DNA of 64,000 nt from Actinomycetes bacterium (GTDB lineage: Bacteria; Actinomycetota; Coriobacteriia; Coriobacteriales; Eggerthellaceae). The stretch is taken from the NCBI GenBank assembly GCA_023429565.1, contig JAEZDJ010000040.1:1-64000 (forward strand), in the 5' to 3' direction. The position numbers and the translations under genes were made by a program. How positions within the stretch are numbered: the first letter of the stretch is position 1; the number at the start of each line of letters is the position of its first letter. The notes below the pieces were generated by a model, which had not been told where the DNA came from, did no database searches, and saw only the letters and a list, made by a program, of their open reading frames with translations. This document shows, one piece after another, positions 42,324 to 50,697 of this stretch.

Positions 42324-43004
42324 TCAATCCGTCACGTCACCCGACTGATCGAGGCTGATGGGGTCCCCGATATAGGTGGAAGGAGCCTTGAGCAGCGTCT
42401 TGAAAAAATCCTTCGTGCGAGCAGGTATTTCGCGAAGATCGTACTGCACCTGCTTGTCGTAGGCGTGATAATCGCTGGCAACCCCGATCGCGGACATCCC
42501 CAATCCCTGCGCAGAATAGAGCGCCCGATAGAGGTGATAGGTCTGCGTTGCTATGACGACGCGCTCGACGCCGAACACGTTCCGCGCGCGATACATGCTT
42601 TCGTAGGTGGAGAAGCCGGCGTGGTCGCTGAAGACGTCCTCAGCGGGGACCCCCTGCGCGACGGCATAGGCTTTCATCGCCTTGACCTCGTTGTAGGATG
42701 CCGTTCCATTGTCGCCGCTCATGATGATCTTTGGCGCAGCACCAGCAAAATAAAGGGAGATGCCGTCATCCAAGCGATCCTGCAGGATGCCCGAGGGAGT
42801 GCCGTCCGGCAATACGGAAGCGCCGAGCACGACGATGGCATCGGCATCGTAAGCCGCCGCCTCGTCGACGCTCACAATGGCATCTTCGGTCACCACGACC
42901 GTCGCGATGTTCGTCACCGCGACGACCGCAATGGCCGCAATGGCGCAGCCGGCCACTATCCCAACCATGCGTCTCAACCATCCATGTCTCTTACGTCTCA
43001 TCAT
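42324..43004 (-). CDS. SanA/YdcF-like DUF218 protein
   Basis: Protein of 226 aa with an N-terminal anchor (MVGIVAGCAIAAIAVVAVTNI) and a DUF218 domain with ADAIVVLGASV (about 53-63), SGDNGT (about 95-100) and the Glu/Arg-rich loop STYESMYRA, where the family has a conserved 'T..N.......G' stretch. SanA family members act in cell-envelope barrier function, but the biochemical role is not established. It is extracytoplasmic by topology. No obvious functional link with neighbours; ApbE lies 139 nt upstream on the same strand. Confidence 0.82.
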   Translation of the reverse strand: MMRRKRHGWLRRMVGIVAGCAIAAIAVVAVTNIATVVVTEDAIVSVDEAAAYDADAIVVLGASVLPDGTPSGILQDRLDDGISLYFAGAAPKIIMSGDNGTASYNEVKAMKAYAVAQGVPAEDVFSDHAGFSTYESMYRARNVFGVERVVIATQTYHLYRALYSAQGLGMSAIGVASDYHAYDKQVQYDLREIPARTKDFFKTLLKAPSTYIGDPISLDQSGDVTD

Positions 43005-43143
43005 AGGACCTCGATGATAGCAAATGAGTTAGACATGGGGCATCCGTCCCATTGAAACTCTACGCCTTCGAAAGGTCCCCTCTACAAATATCGGAAGCCT
43101 GTGCACCGACCGCCCGATTTCACACGTGCAGATGCTTTTACGA

Positions 43144-44079
43144 TTACCGTACATGGAGGGGAATGTCCTCACCGATGGCAGACGTGCCGTAAATGGCACC
43201 TTCCGTGGTCACAAAGACTGCCTCGATGCCGGGACGGCTCTCGACGAACGCAAGGGCCTCGTCAAGGCCCATGATCACAAGCGCCGTGGTGTATCCGTCC
43301 CCATCGATGGACGTCTGGGAGACGATGGTCGCAGACACGATGTCCGTTTGCGCAGGGAAGCCGGTTCGGGGATCGAGGATATGATGGTACAGCTCGTCAC
43401 CACATGAAAACGCACGCTCGTAAACACCGCTTGTCACCACCGAGGAATCACGCACGGCAAGCGTGGCGAACACGGATTCCGCACCTTGGGCGGAAGAGGG
43501 AGCCGGCATGCGGATTCCCACATTCCAAGCAGCGCCGTCAGGCTTCTCCCCAATCACCAAAACGTTCCCGCCCAGATTGACAATGCCGCTTTTTACCCCG
43601 CGCGACACAAGGAGCCGAGAAAGACCATCGGCAATATAGCCTTTGGCAATGCCCCCCAAATCAAGGGTGGCCTGCGGATCATCGAGCCTCACGGAATCGC
43701 CGTCAACGTGCACAGTCCGGTACCCCACGTGCGCAAGCGCATCCTCGATGGCGTGTTTGTCAGGAATGACTCCCGCTTTGAAATCCCAAAGCCGCACGAC
43801 GCCGCCCATCGTGATATCGAATAGCCCCTTGCTTTCCTCGCAGTAGGAAAGGGCGATCTCGATGAAACGGGCCAGCTCGTCCTCAACCGCCACCGGCTTG
43901 CCCGCTGCCGCATTGATGCGGGCGAGCTGGCTGTCGGGACGCGTCCGAGAGAACAGATGCTCGTAGTGGGCGCAGAGGGCAACGACGTCTGCCAGAACGG
44001 TCGGGTCATCGGTGTAGGCACTCACCCTGTTCACCGTGTTGAATGCGAAGAATTCTTCCGACGAAAGCTCTTCTGCCAT
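43144..44079 (-). CDS. apbE: ApbE-type FAD:protein FMN transferase without signal peptide
   Basis: Transferase of 311 aa that attaches FMN from FAD to Thr in D-x-x-S/T-G-A-T motifs. Family motifs are present: SRTRPDSQLARIN, FDITMGGVVRLWDF, LDLGGIAKGYIAD, VNLGGNVLVIG, HHILDPRTGFPA and SIDGDGYTTALVIMG, where the metal-binding Asp region is altered from the common T-x-A-D-A-L-S-T. No signal peptide or membrane helix is present in either the ATG 44079 start or the longer frame to 44199, so it should act in the cytoplasm. A Tat-exported protein with two FMN motifs is encoded 2 kb away, which fits flavinylation before folded export. Confidence 0.87.
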   Translation of the reverse strand: MAEELSSEEFFAFNTVNRVSAYTDDPTVLADVVALCAHYEHLFSRTRPDSQLARINAAAGKPVAVEDELARFIEIALSYCEESKGLFDITMGGVVRLWDFKAGVIPDKHAIEDALAHVGYRTVHVDGDSVRLDDPQATLDLGGIAKGYIADGLSRLLVSRGVKSGIVNLGGNVLVIGEKPDGAAWNVGIRMPAPSSAQGAESVFATLAVRDSSVVTSGVYERAFSCGDELYHHILDPRTGFPAQTDIVSATIVSQTSIDGDGYTTALVIMGLDEALAFVESRPGIEAVFVTTEGAIYGTSAIGEDIPLHVR

Positions 44080-44301
44080 AACCGTTTTCACCCTTGCCCT
44101 CTCGCAGTGACCGTTACCGTAGCGCAACCATATGGGCAAGACGCCCGTCGCATGGTGGCATCCTGGCACCCAATCGGATAGTATACGGATATGATGCATG
44201 CCTCACGGAGACGCTCTCGAGGTCACCGCGAGTTTCAACCTATCCGGCTTGAAAGATCATACAGGAGATACGACCTGACGCCATGCTGAAAGTAGACTGA
44301 T

Positions 44302-45849
44302 TTGCGCTTGCGTTCTTATCGAAACAGTGCCGACAAACTCGGATTCTCGGACACCGCCACGGCTTTGGCATTCGCCTCGAGCCTTCCTATCGCGCTCCCT
44401 TGCCTCGACACCCTCCATATCCTGCTCGAGCCGACAATCGACCGCGTGCCGGCCCTCGACATCGGCAGCATGACGTTTGTGTGGACCATGCTTATCGCAG
44501 TCATGTTCACCGCGCTCTCCCTGCTGTTCGTCTGCCTGCTCAAAACCTCCTACCATCGCCTCGGCGCAACAATCGTCAATGCCGGAGGCGTTGCTTATCT
44601 GCTGGGCTACGCGGTCCTCACGGCGGTCGCGTTCACATCCGACATTCCTCCAACAATCCTGATTGCAGCAGGCCTGTTTCTGGGTTTCGGAGCCACTATC
44701 CTGGCGGCAAATTGGCTTTCCCGCGTGCGTTTCCTCGATTTCCACTCTTCCTTTTCAGCCCTCATCGTCGCTCTGCTAGCCCTGGCCATAGCGAACGCCG
44801 TTGTTCTGTTCTTGCCGCCGGCCATGGGGTCTTCCCTCCTGTTTGCCCTGGCATGCGTGGGAACCCTAGGAGGCGTCAGGGGCAACCGCCGCCACGATCA
44901 TCAGAGCCATCAGCCTGCCGAAAGGGAGTCGAACTGGTGGGACGTCTTTGGGTCGTTCGACCTGTCATTGCTAGAGGGAACGGGCGATTTCAAGCCCCTC
45001 GGATCCCGCATCCTGTTCTTTGTCGCCACACCTTTGATCATGTTGCTTCTCTTCATCGTCAACCGAACGATGTCGCCCGATGCGTCCGAGCCCTTTTCTC
45101 CTCTGCTCATTGGATGCCTGCTTGTGGTCCCCTGTTCCCTGCCGCTTCTGTCCGTGAAATCAGATCCCGAGCTCATCAACATATCCTATCGCCTCTATCT
45201 GCCCCTTCTTGCCTTCCTGACCTTCGCCGTGAATTCACTTGTCTCGGACACGACCCTGGGAATCGTGACGAGCGTCGGCATCGATGCCTTCTGCACGCTT
45301 TACTTCATGCTCATTAGCGGCATGGTGCTTGCCATGGCCGGTCGCATGCGGTCCCTCTCGCTTCCGGTCAGCAGCATTCTTCTCATTGGACTCGGCCTGA
45401 TTGCCTTGCTGTCCTATACGCGCGTTGACGCCGGTGCCTTGATCTCCTATCAGCGGCATATGCTCATGGCGCTGTTCGTCATGGCGGTCGCCGCCTTGCT
45501 TGCCACGCCAGGATCGCGCATGTGGCGCATGATACTCGAAGGGGTGGACCGCAACGAACGCAATGCCGGAGGACCCTCCTTCGCCGAACGCTGCGACGCG
45601 ATCGCACAAGAGCATGGCCTCACCGAGCGCGAAGCTGAAATCCTCGGATATCTCGGTCGGGGGCACAGTGCCGCGTACGTGGCTGAAATGTTGGTGATAG
45701 CCGAAAGCACGGCACGCAGCCACCGCAAGAACATCTATCGCAAGCTGGGCATCAATTCACGCGAGGAGCTTTTGGAACTGCTTGACAGCCGTTCTGAAAA
45801 CACGGCCGAGCAGCCTTCGGAGAATCCTGCAACGGGCCGCGAGGCCTAG
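44302..45849 (+). CDS. Membrane-bound LuxR-family transcriptional regulator
   Basis: Protein of 515 aa with about 11-12 hydrophobic segments (residues 20-430) and a C-terminal LuxR helix-turn-helix (about 445-500: LTEREAEILGYLGRGHS, AESTARSHRKNIYRKLG). It has the same architecture as the regulator divergent from dmsA, but the membrane part is only weakly similar. The start is TTG 44302; no strong Shine-Dalgarno is visible, so the true start may be slightly different. It is divergent from apbE and 176 nt upstream of the FMN-binding protein gene, which are its likely targets. Confidence 0.83.
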   Translation: MRLRSYRNSADKLGFSDTATALAFASSLPIALPCLDTLHILLEPTIDRVPALDIGSMTFVWTMLIAVMFTALSLLFVCLLKTSYHRLGATIVNAGGVAYLLGYAVLTAVAFTSDIPPTILIAAGLFLGFGATILAANWLSRVRFLDFHSSFSALIVALLALAIANAVVLFLPPAMGSSLLFALACVGTLGGVRGNRRHDHQSHQPAERESNWWDVFGSFDLSLLEGTGDFKPLGSRILFFVATPLIMLLLFIVNRTMSPDASEPFSPLLIGCLLVVPCSLPLLSVKSDPELINISYRLYLPLLAFLTFAVNSLVSDTTLGIVTSVGIDAFCTLYFMLISGMVLAMAGRMRSLSLPVSSILLIGLGLIALLSYTRVDAGALISYQRHMLMALFVMAVAALLATPGSRMWRMILEGVDRNERNAGGPSFAERCDAIAQEHGLTEREAEILGYLGRGHSAAYVAEMLVIAESTARSHRKNIYRKLGINSREELLELLDSRSENTAEQPSENPATGREA

Positions 45850-46025
45850 CAAAAGAGCAAAAAGCGTCTCCCCCTTTTCGTCGATAGCAACGAAAATGCC
45901 TTGTCAGGCAAGTTCCTCCCTTTTGACTATTCTAAAATCCTACTCTTTTTGTATCTTTTACGTGAGGGAAGGTCCAAAGCCTGCTTGGCAGGCGTTGAGT
46001 GATTATCGAGAAAAAGGAGGAGACC

Positions 46026-47066
46026 ATGGCACAGCCACTCTCACGTAGAAACTTTTTGAAGGGCAGCATCATCATAGCGGCTGGAGCGATCGGAAGCTAT
46101 GCGCTCGCAGGCTGTACCGGCGCCGGCAACGCAAGCACCAATGGCGCTTCAGGCGGCGCAGGCGCCACGTCAGGATCAAGCAAGGTGACTCTTCACCGGG
46201 GATATGTTGTAGCCCATGGCGACAAGTGCTTCACGCAAGTCGTGGTGGCCGTGGATGAAGAGGGCGTCATCAGAGGGGTGGACGTCGACGATTACCAATT
46301 CATGAGCGCCACCACCGAGGGTCTTGTGCCCGTTCCCAACTCCGACTCGGACTTCTCGGCAGGAATCGTGGAAGGATACCAGCTCGCCTCGAAAAAGGAC
46401 AACAACGACGTCTATTCGGCCATGATGGCAGAAAAGGCAGGCTCCACCGTCAAATGGGCAGACTCCATGGCTGCCATCGAAGAGTACGCCGTTGGGAAGA
46501 AGCCCGACGACCTGAAGTCAGCAGGACTTGACACCGTGTCGGGAGCAACTCTGGTGGATGCTCCGAACTACCTTGCAGGAATCGCAGAGGTGGCAGAAAA
46601 CGATGCCATAGTCAGCGAGGGAACCTTTGATCCAAACAGCGGCGACGTCGCCCTCGGCCGCATCAATGCGTCGTGCCATGGCACGAAAGCCTTCGGCAAT
46701 GCCGTGTCGCTCGTGCAGGGCGATTCAATCGTTGCAGCGAGCATCGACGAGTTCCAGTTCGTCGCCGTGGCTGACAACGTCGTCAGCGTTCCCAACTCCG
46801 ACGCAGCGTTCGGCACCGAATACTACGTTTCAGGACAGACGCTCACCTCGAAGTCGGCCAACAACGAGGCCTACAGTGCAATGCTTGCAGAAAAAGCGGG
46901 CTCGACCACTCCGTGGCTGACGTCAATCGAGGCCATTGAAGGCGCCCTCGCCGGACAGAAGATCTCGGAGGTGTCCATCGACGGTCCCGACGCAGTTTCC
47001 GGGGCAACGCTCGTCGACACGGCCAATTACGCCAAAGCAGCCGTTGCTGCCGCGAAAGCCGTCTAG
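46026..47066 (+). CDS. Tat-exported lipoprotein with two FMN-binding (flavinylation) domains
   Basis: Protein of 346 aa. The Tat signal SRRNFLKGSIIIAAG is followed by the lipobox ALAGC (Cys30). Two homologous domains follow (about 54-185 and 207-340), each with a repeated pattern: YQF or FQF, VPNSDxxF, NNDVYSAMMAEKAGST / NNEAYSAMLAEKAGST and a flavinylation motif. The motifs are DTVSGAT (Thr175) and DAVSGAT (Thr328), the sites ApbE modifies. ATG 46026 has AAAAAGGAGGAG upstream. It should be an outer-face electron carrier with two covalent FMNs, as in PplA-like extracellular electron transfer proteins. That comparison is from family knowledge. Confidence 0.87.
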   Translation: MAQPLSRRNFLKGSIIIAAGAIGSYALAGCTGAGNASTNGASGGAGATSGSSKVTLHRGYVVAHGDKCFTQVVVAVDEEGVIRGVDVDDYQFMSATTEGLVPVPNSDSDFSAGIVEGYQLASKKDNNDVYSAMMAEKAGSTVKWADSMAAIEEYAVGKKPDDLKSAGLDTVSGATLVDAPNYLAGIAEVAENDAIVSEGTFDPNSGDVALGRINASCHGTKAFGNAVSLVQGDSIVAASIDEFQFVAVADNVVSVPNSDAAFGTEYYVSGQTLTSKSANNEAYSAMLAEKAGSTTPWLTSIEAIEGALAGQKISEVSIDGPDAVSGATLVDTANYAKAAVAAAKAV

Positions 47067-47107
47067 CAATCCACACGTCGCTTTCCACGCAACAGCGACC
47101 TGACTTA

Positions 47108-47144
47108 ACTGCACGGGACCCGTCTTGCACGGGTCCCGTGCAGT
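47108..47144. repeat. Perfect 15-bp hairpin between FMN protein and RibU genes
   Basis: ACTGCACGGGACCCG (47108-47122) pairs perfectly with CGGGTCCCGTGCAGT (47130-47144) around a 7-nt loop. No T tract follows. It could be a terminator of the FMN-protein transcript, an mRNA-stability stem-loop or a protein-binding palindrome. Confidence 0.6.
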
Positions 47145-47214
47145 ATACTGGGAGGAAGAAAAAGAGTTGATCCCCGCGGCCTCAAGCACGTGATCACACG
47201 TGGGCCAAGGAAGG

Positions 47215-47793
47215 ATGGAAACCGTGACTCCCTTTGAAGACGGCACCCCTCGACGCTCGTCGAAACAGTTGGTTGCCCTGGTCATACTTATCTTGATGTC
47301 CATGGTTCTCAGTTTTGTCGAGTTTCCCCTCATCCCCGGTGCGGAATGGCTGAAGTACGATGCATCAGGCATCGTCGTGCTCCTCGCTGGCCTTCTTTAT
47401 AGTCCCTGGATCGGGGCTGCAGTTGCGTTTCTTGCCTGGATTCCCCATCTGGTCACCAATCCCCTTGGGGCGTTCATGAACATCGCGGCATCGGTTTCTA
47501 TGGTTGTGGTCATGGGATTGGTCAGCAAAAGGAATCCTCCCCTCAAAAGGGCGATACTTGGCGTGCTGGCCGGAATCGTTGCTTCGGTGGCCGTCTCCAT
47601 CTGCATGAATTTCATCGTGACGCCGCTCTACCTGCAATCCACGTACGAGGATGTGGTTGCCCTCGTTTTACCGGCCCTGCTCCCCTTCAACCTCGTGAAG
47701 GCCACGATCAATGGCATCGTCGCCTTGGTCGCCTACCAGAAGCTTGAAAGGTTGATTGCAGACGACCCCAAGAACGGACGTGCTCCATCCTGA
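47215..47793 (+). CDS. ribU: ECF transporter S component, RibU-like riboflavin importer
   Basis: Membrane protein of 192 aa with five or six helices. The signature of riboflavin-specific S components is visible: FVEFPLIPGAEWLKYDASG followed by IVVLLAGLLYSPWIGAAVAF, matching the 'PxxPxxxxLKYDxSD' pattern of RibU. It works with an ECF ATPase/T module encoded elsewhere. Possible starts are ATG 47215, GTG 47224 (AAGGAAGG at good spacing) and GTG 47200. Next to apbE and the double-FMN lipoprotein, it supplies the flavin for covalent attachment. Confidence 0.8.
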   Translation: METVTPFEDGTPRRSSKQLVALVILILMSMVLSFVEFPLIPGAEWLKYDASGIVVLLAGLLYSPWIGAAVAFLAWIPHLVTNPLGAFMNIAASVSMVVVMGLVSKRNPPLKRAILGVLAGIVASVAVSICMNFIVTPLYLQSTYEDVVALVLPALLPFNLVKATINGIVALVAYQKLERLIADDPKNGRAPS

Positions 47794-47842
47794 CAGAGAA
47801 TCGTCCTGCCTTGGAACCTGTCCCAAGGCAGGACTCGTGCGT

Positions 47843-50416
47843 CTATTTGGCAACGATGTTCACGAGACGACCGGGCACGACAACGACCTTCTTGATGTCC
47901 TTGCCGTCGATCGCCTTGTCCACCGCAGCAAGGCCAGTGGCCTTCACCTCGTCTTCCGAAGAATCCGCAGCCACAACGATTTTTGCCTTCACCTTGCCAT
48001 TCACCTGCACGGCAAGCTCAACCTCTTCAGCCTTCGCCTGATTCGGATCATACTCAGGCCATGGCTGCTCGTGGACCGATGCCTCTTGACCCAGCACCGA
48101 ATGCCAGAGCTCTTCGGCCCAGTGAGGGGCGATGGGAGCCATGAGCTTCGTGATGACGAGGGCTACATCGGCATCCAAACGCTTGAGGTAGTCACACGCC
48201 TGACGCGTTTCAGGCGACACCATGCGCAGATAATCTCCGGCCGCGTTGGTCAGCTCCATGATGGCCGCAATGGCGGTATTGAAGTTGTTGCGCTCGAAGT
48301 CCTCAATGACCTTGCCCACCACGCGATGCCGCTCACGGTTGAGCGTTTTTGCAGCCCGTTCGCCCTCTTCGCGAGAAGTTCCTTCTCGATAGTTGCCGTC
48401 ATCGCCCGCCTGATAAGCAAGATCGTTCACCATGCGCCATGCACGGTTCATGAACTTGTAGATTCCCGCCAGACCGTCCTCGTTCCATTGCAGCTCCTTG
48501 TCGGGCGGAGCCATGAACAGGATATAGGCACGCACGGCGTCGGCACCATATCCGGCGATCATTTCCTCGGGAGAGATGACGTTGCCCTTGCTCTTGCTCA
48601 TGACGTCGCCATGCTCGTCAAGCACCATGCCTTGGGTGAGCAGGTTCGCAAAGGGCTCGTCAAAATCTAGCATGCCCAAATCGCGCAGAACCTTGGTATA
48701 GAAGCGGCTGTACAGCAGGTGCAAGATGGCATGCTCGATGCCCCCGATGTACTGGTCGACCGGCATCCAGCGGTTTGCCTTCTCGGGCGCAAACGGCAGC
48801 TCGACGTTATGCGGATCGGTATAGCGCAGATAATACCAGCTTGAACAGGTAAAGGTGTCCATGGTGTCGGTCTCGCGCTTGGCCGGGCGGCCGCATACCG
48901 GGCACGTCGTGTTCACAAAGCTTTCGTGAGTCGCAAGCGTCTCGCCGGCAGCCAGGTCAATGTCCTTCGGCAAGCGCACGGGCAAATCCGCTTCCGGCAC
49001 GGGCACAAGTCCGCAGTGCTCGCAGTGGATGGCCGGTATGGGATTGCCCCAGTAACGCTGGCGGCTGATGAGCCAGTCGCGCAGGCGGAACTCAACCTTG
49101 CGGCGCCCGCATCCGCGTGCCTCCAGATCGGCAACGATAGCCGACTCGCCTTCAGAATGCTTGCCTCCGACCATTCCAGTGTAGTGTCCCGATTGGACAA
49201 GCACGCCCTCGGCGTCGTAGGCGTGGTCCCAATCAACCGACGTCACCTGGCGAGACTGCGCCTTCCCTAAGCGAGGGAACAACGGATCGTCTTCACCCAA
49301 AATGATGGGAACGATGGGAAGGTCGTATTTGCGCGCAAATTCAAAATCGCGCTGATCGCCGCAAGGAACAGCCATGACGGCACCAGTTCCATAGTCGGCG
49401 ACAATGTAGTCAGCAACCCAGACGGGCACCTTTTCTCCATTGATGGGGTTCACGACGTAACGGCCCGTGAATGCACCGTGCTTCTCGTGATCGCCCTGAG
49501 CACGCTCGACAGCACTCACCTTCGAGGCAGCTTCCACCAATGCCATGACCTCAGTCTCATGCTCAGTGCCAGCCACCAAGTCGGCCAAGCCCCGATACTC
49601 CGGCGCCAAGACGAAAAAGCTGCAGCCGAACAGCGTGTCTGCGCGAGTCGTGAACACGGTTATGACATCATCGTCCGTCGGTTCGGCAGGCACGTTGCCA
49701 TCCCGGTCGCAGAGGACGAAGTCGACCTCAGCGCCCTCGGATCGCCCGATCCAGTTCGCCTGCATCTGCTTGACGCGCTCGGGCCATCCCTGCAATTGGT
49801 CCAGATCGTCCAGCAACTCCTGCGCGTAATCAGTGATCTTGAGATACCATTGGGTGAGGTCGCGCTTTTCCACCGCGCCGTGACAGCGCCAACAGGTGCC
49901 TTCGATGACCTGCTCGTTTGCGAGCACCGTCTGGCAGTTGGGACACCAGTTCACCGGGCTGTTGCGTCGTTCGACCAAGCCCCGCTTCCACATCTGCAGG
50001 AATATCCACTGCCCCCACCGATAATACTCGGGGTCGCAGGCAACGACGGTGCGATCCCAATCGTAGGAAAAGCCCATGCGCTTGAAACTTGCCTTTTGAG
50101 TTTCAATGTTGGCATAGGTCCACGTGGCAGGATGGCTGTTGTGCTTGATGGCCGCATTCTCCGCAGGGAGCCCAAAGGCGTCCCATCCCATGGGATGCAG
50201 CACGTCAAACCCGCGCATCTTCGAATAGCGCGCGATGACGTCACCGATGGTGTAGTTGCGTACATGTCCCATATGGATGTCGCCCGAAGGATAGGGAAAC
50301 ATCTCGAGCACGTACTTTTTCGGCTTCGAAGCGTCTTCGACCACTTCATATAAACCTTCGTCAGCCCACTGCTTCTGCCAACGGGGCTCGAGTTCATGAG
50401 GATTGTATTCTTTCAT
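47843..50416 (-). CDS. leuS: Leucyl-tRNA synthetase
   Basis: Class I synthetase of 857 aa. The HIGH motif appears as HMGH in PYPSGDIHMGHVRNYT and KMSKS as MSKSKGN; a zinc-binding region (CPNC ... CWRCHG), the CP1 editing domain (TTRADTLFGCSFFVLAPE) and the anticodon/C-terminal domains (VQVNGKVKAKIVVAAD) are all present. ATG 50416 gives the family start MKEYNPHELEPRWQ; the 12 upstream codons are not conserved-like. An extended -10 promoter lies about 45 bp upstream. The leader is short, so no T-box is expected. Confidence 0.95.
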   Translation of the reverse strand: MKEYNPHELEPRWQKQWADEGLYEVVEDASKPKKYVLEMFPYPSGDIHMGHVRNYTIGDVIARYSKMRGFDVLHPMGWDAFGLPAENAAIKHNSHPATWTYANIETQKASFKRMGFSYDWDRTVVACDPEYYRWGQWIFLQMWKRGLVERRNSPVNWCPNCQTVLANEQVIEGTCWRCHGAVEKRDLTQWYLKITDYAQELLDDLDQLQGWPERVKQMQANWIGRSEGAEVDFVLCDRDGNVPAEPTDDDVITVFTTRADTLFGCSFFVLAPEYRGLADLVAGTEHETEVMALVEAASKVSAVERAQGDHEKHGAFTGRYVVNPINGEKVPVWVADYIVADYGTGAVMAVPCGDQRDFEFARKYDLPIVPIILGEDDPLFPRLGKAQSRQVTSVDWDHAYDAEGVLVQSGHYTGMVGGKHSEGESAIVADLEARGCGRRKVEFRLRDWLISRQRYWGNPIPAIHCEHCGLVPVPEADLPVRLPKDIDLAAGETLATHESFVNTTCPVCGRPAKRETDTMDTFTCSSWYYLRYTDPHNVELPFAPEKANRWMPVDQYIGGIEHAILHLLYSRFYTKVLRDLGMLDFDEPFANLLTQGMVLDEHGDVMSKSKGNVISPEEMIAGYGADAVRAYILFMAPPDKELQWNEDGLAGIYKFMNRAWRMVNDLAYQAGDDGNYREGTSREEGERAAKTLNRERHRVVGKVIEDFERNNFNTAIAAIMELTNAAGDYLRMVSPETRQACDYLKRLDADVALVITKLMAPIAPHWAEELWHSVLGQEASVHEQPWPEYDPNQAKAEEVELAVQVNGKVKAKIVVAADSSEDEVKATGLAAVDKAIDGKDIKKVVVVPGRLVNIVAK

Positions 50417-50460
50417 GGCTGCATCTCTTTCGGGACGTGCTGGGCAAATCATAAATGCTT

Positions 50461-50487
50461 ATTGTAGCAGTCTTGACCTGCTTGCAA
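50461..50487 (-). promoter_or_regulatory. Probable leuS promoter
   Basis: On the minus strand TGCTACAAT gives an extended -10 (TACAAT at 50461-50466) with TTGCAA 15 bp upstream (50482-50487). The spacing to -35 is short, but the TGn extension compensates. Transcription would start about 40 nt before the leuS ATG. Confidence 0.45.
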
Positions 50488-50614
50488 GAGCCTCTTCACC
50501 AGGGCACGACAGAATGGAGGACCGCTGGCGTCGAAGGCATCTGCTGGAACCGCCAGACTGGCACGATTTGCCGCGAAAATCGATCCCCCGCCGAAACGAG
50601 AGCATCCCATCCCC

Positions 50615-50644
50615 GAAAAAACCGCCGCCAAGGTCCAGCGGCAG
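50615..50644 (-). terminator. Rho-independent terminator of the FAD lipoprotein gene
   Basis: On the minus strand CTGCCGC pairs with GCGGCGG (50638-50644 and 50622-50628, one G-T pair) and is followed by six T. It lies about 55 nt downstream of the stop of the FAD reductase gene. Confidence 0.7.
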
Positions 50645-50697
50645 CACAAAGACCTGCGAGGTCGCGCCGAAGCGTCGACCCCGCAGAAGTCAGGCAG

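Noticed and set aside
47756..48670. 304-aa plus-strand open frame after ribU
   Set aside because: Antisense to the 3' end of leuS and rich in His/Arg/Leu as expected of a shadow frame.
50417..50697. T-box leader upstream of leuS
   Set aside because: An extended -10 element lies only about 45 bp from the leuS ATG, leaving no space for a T-box; the rest holds the terminator of the FAD reductase gene.
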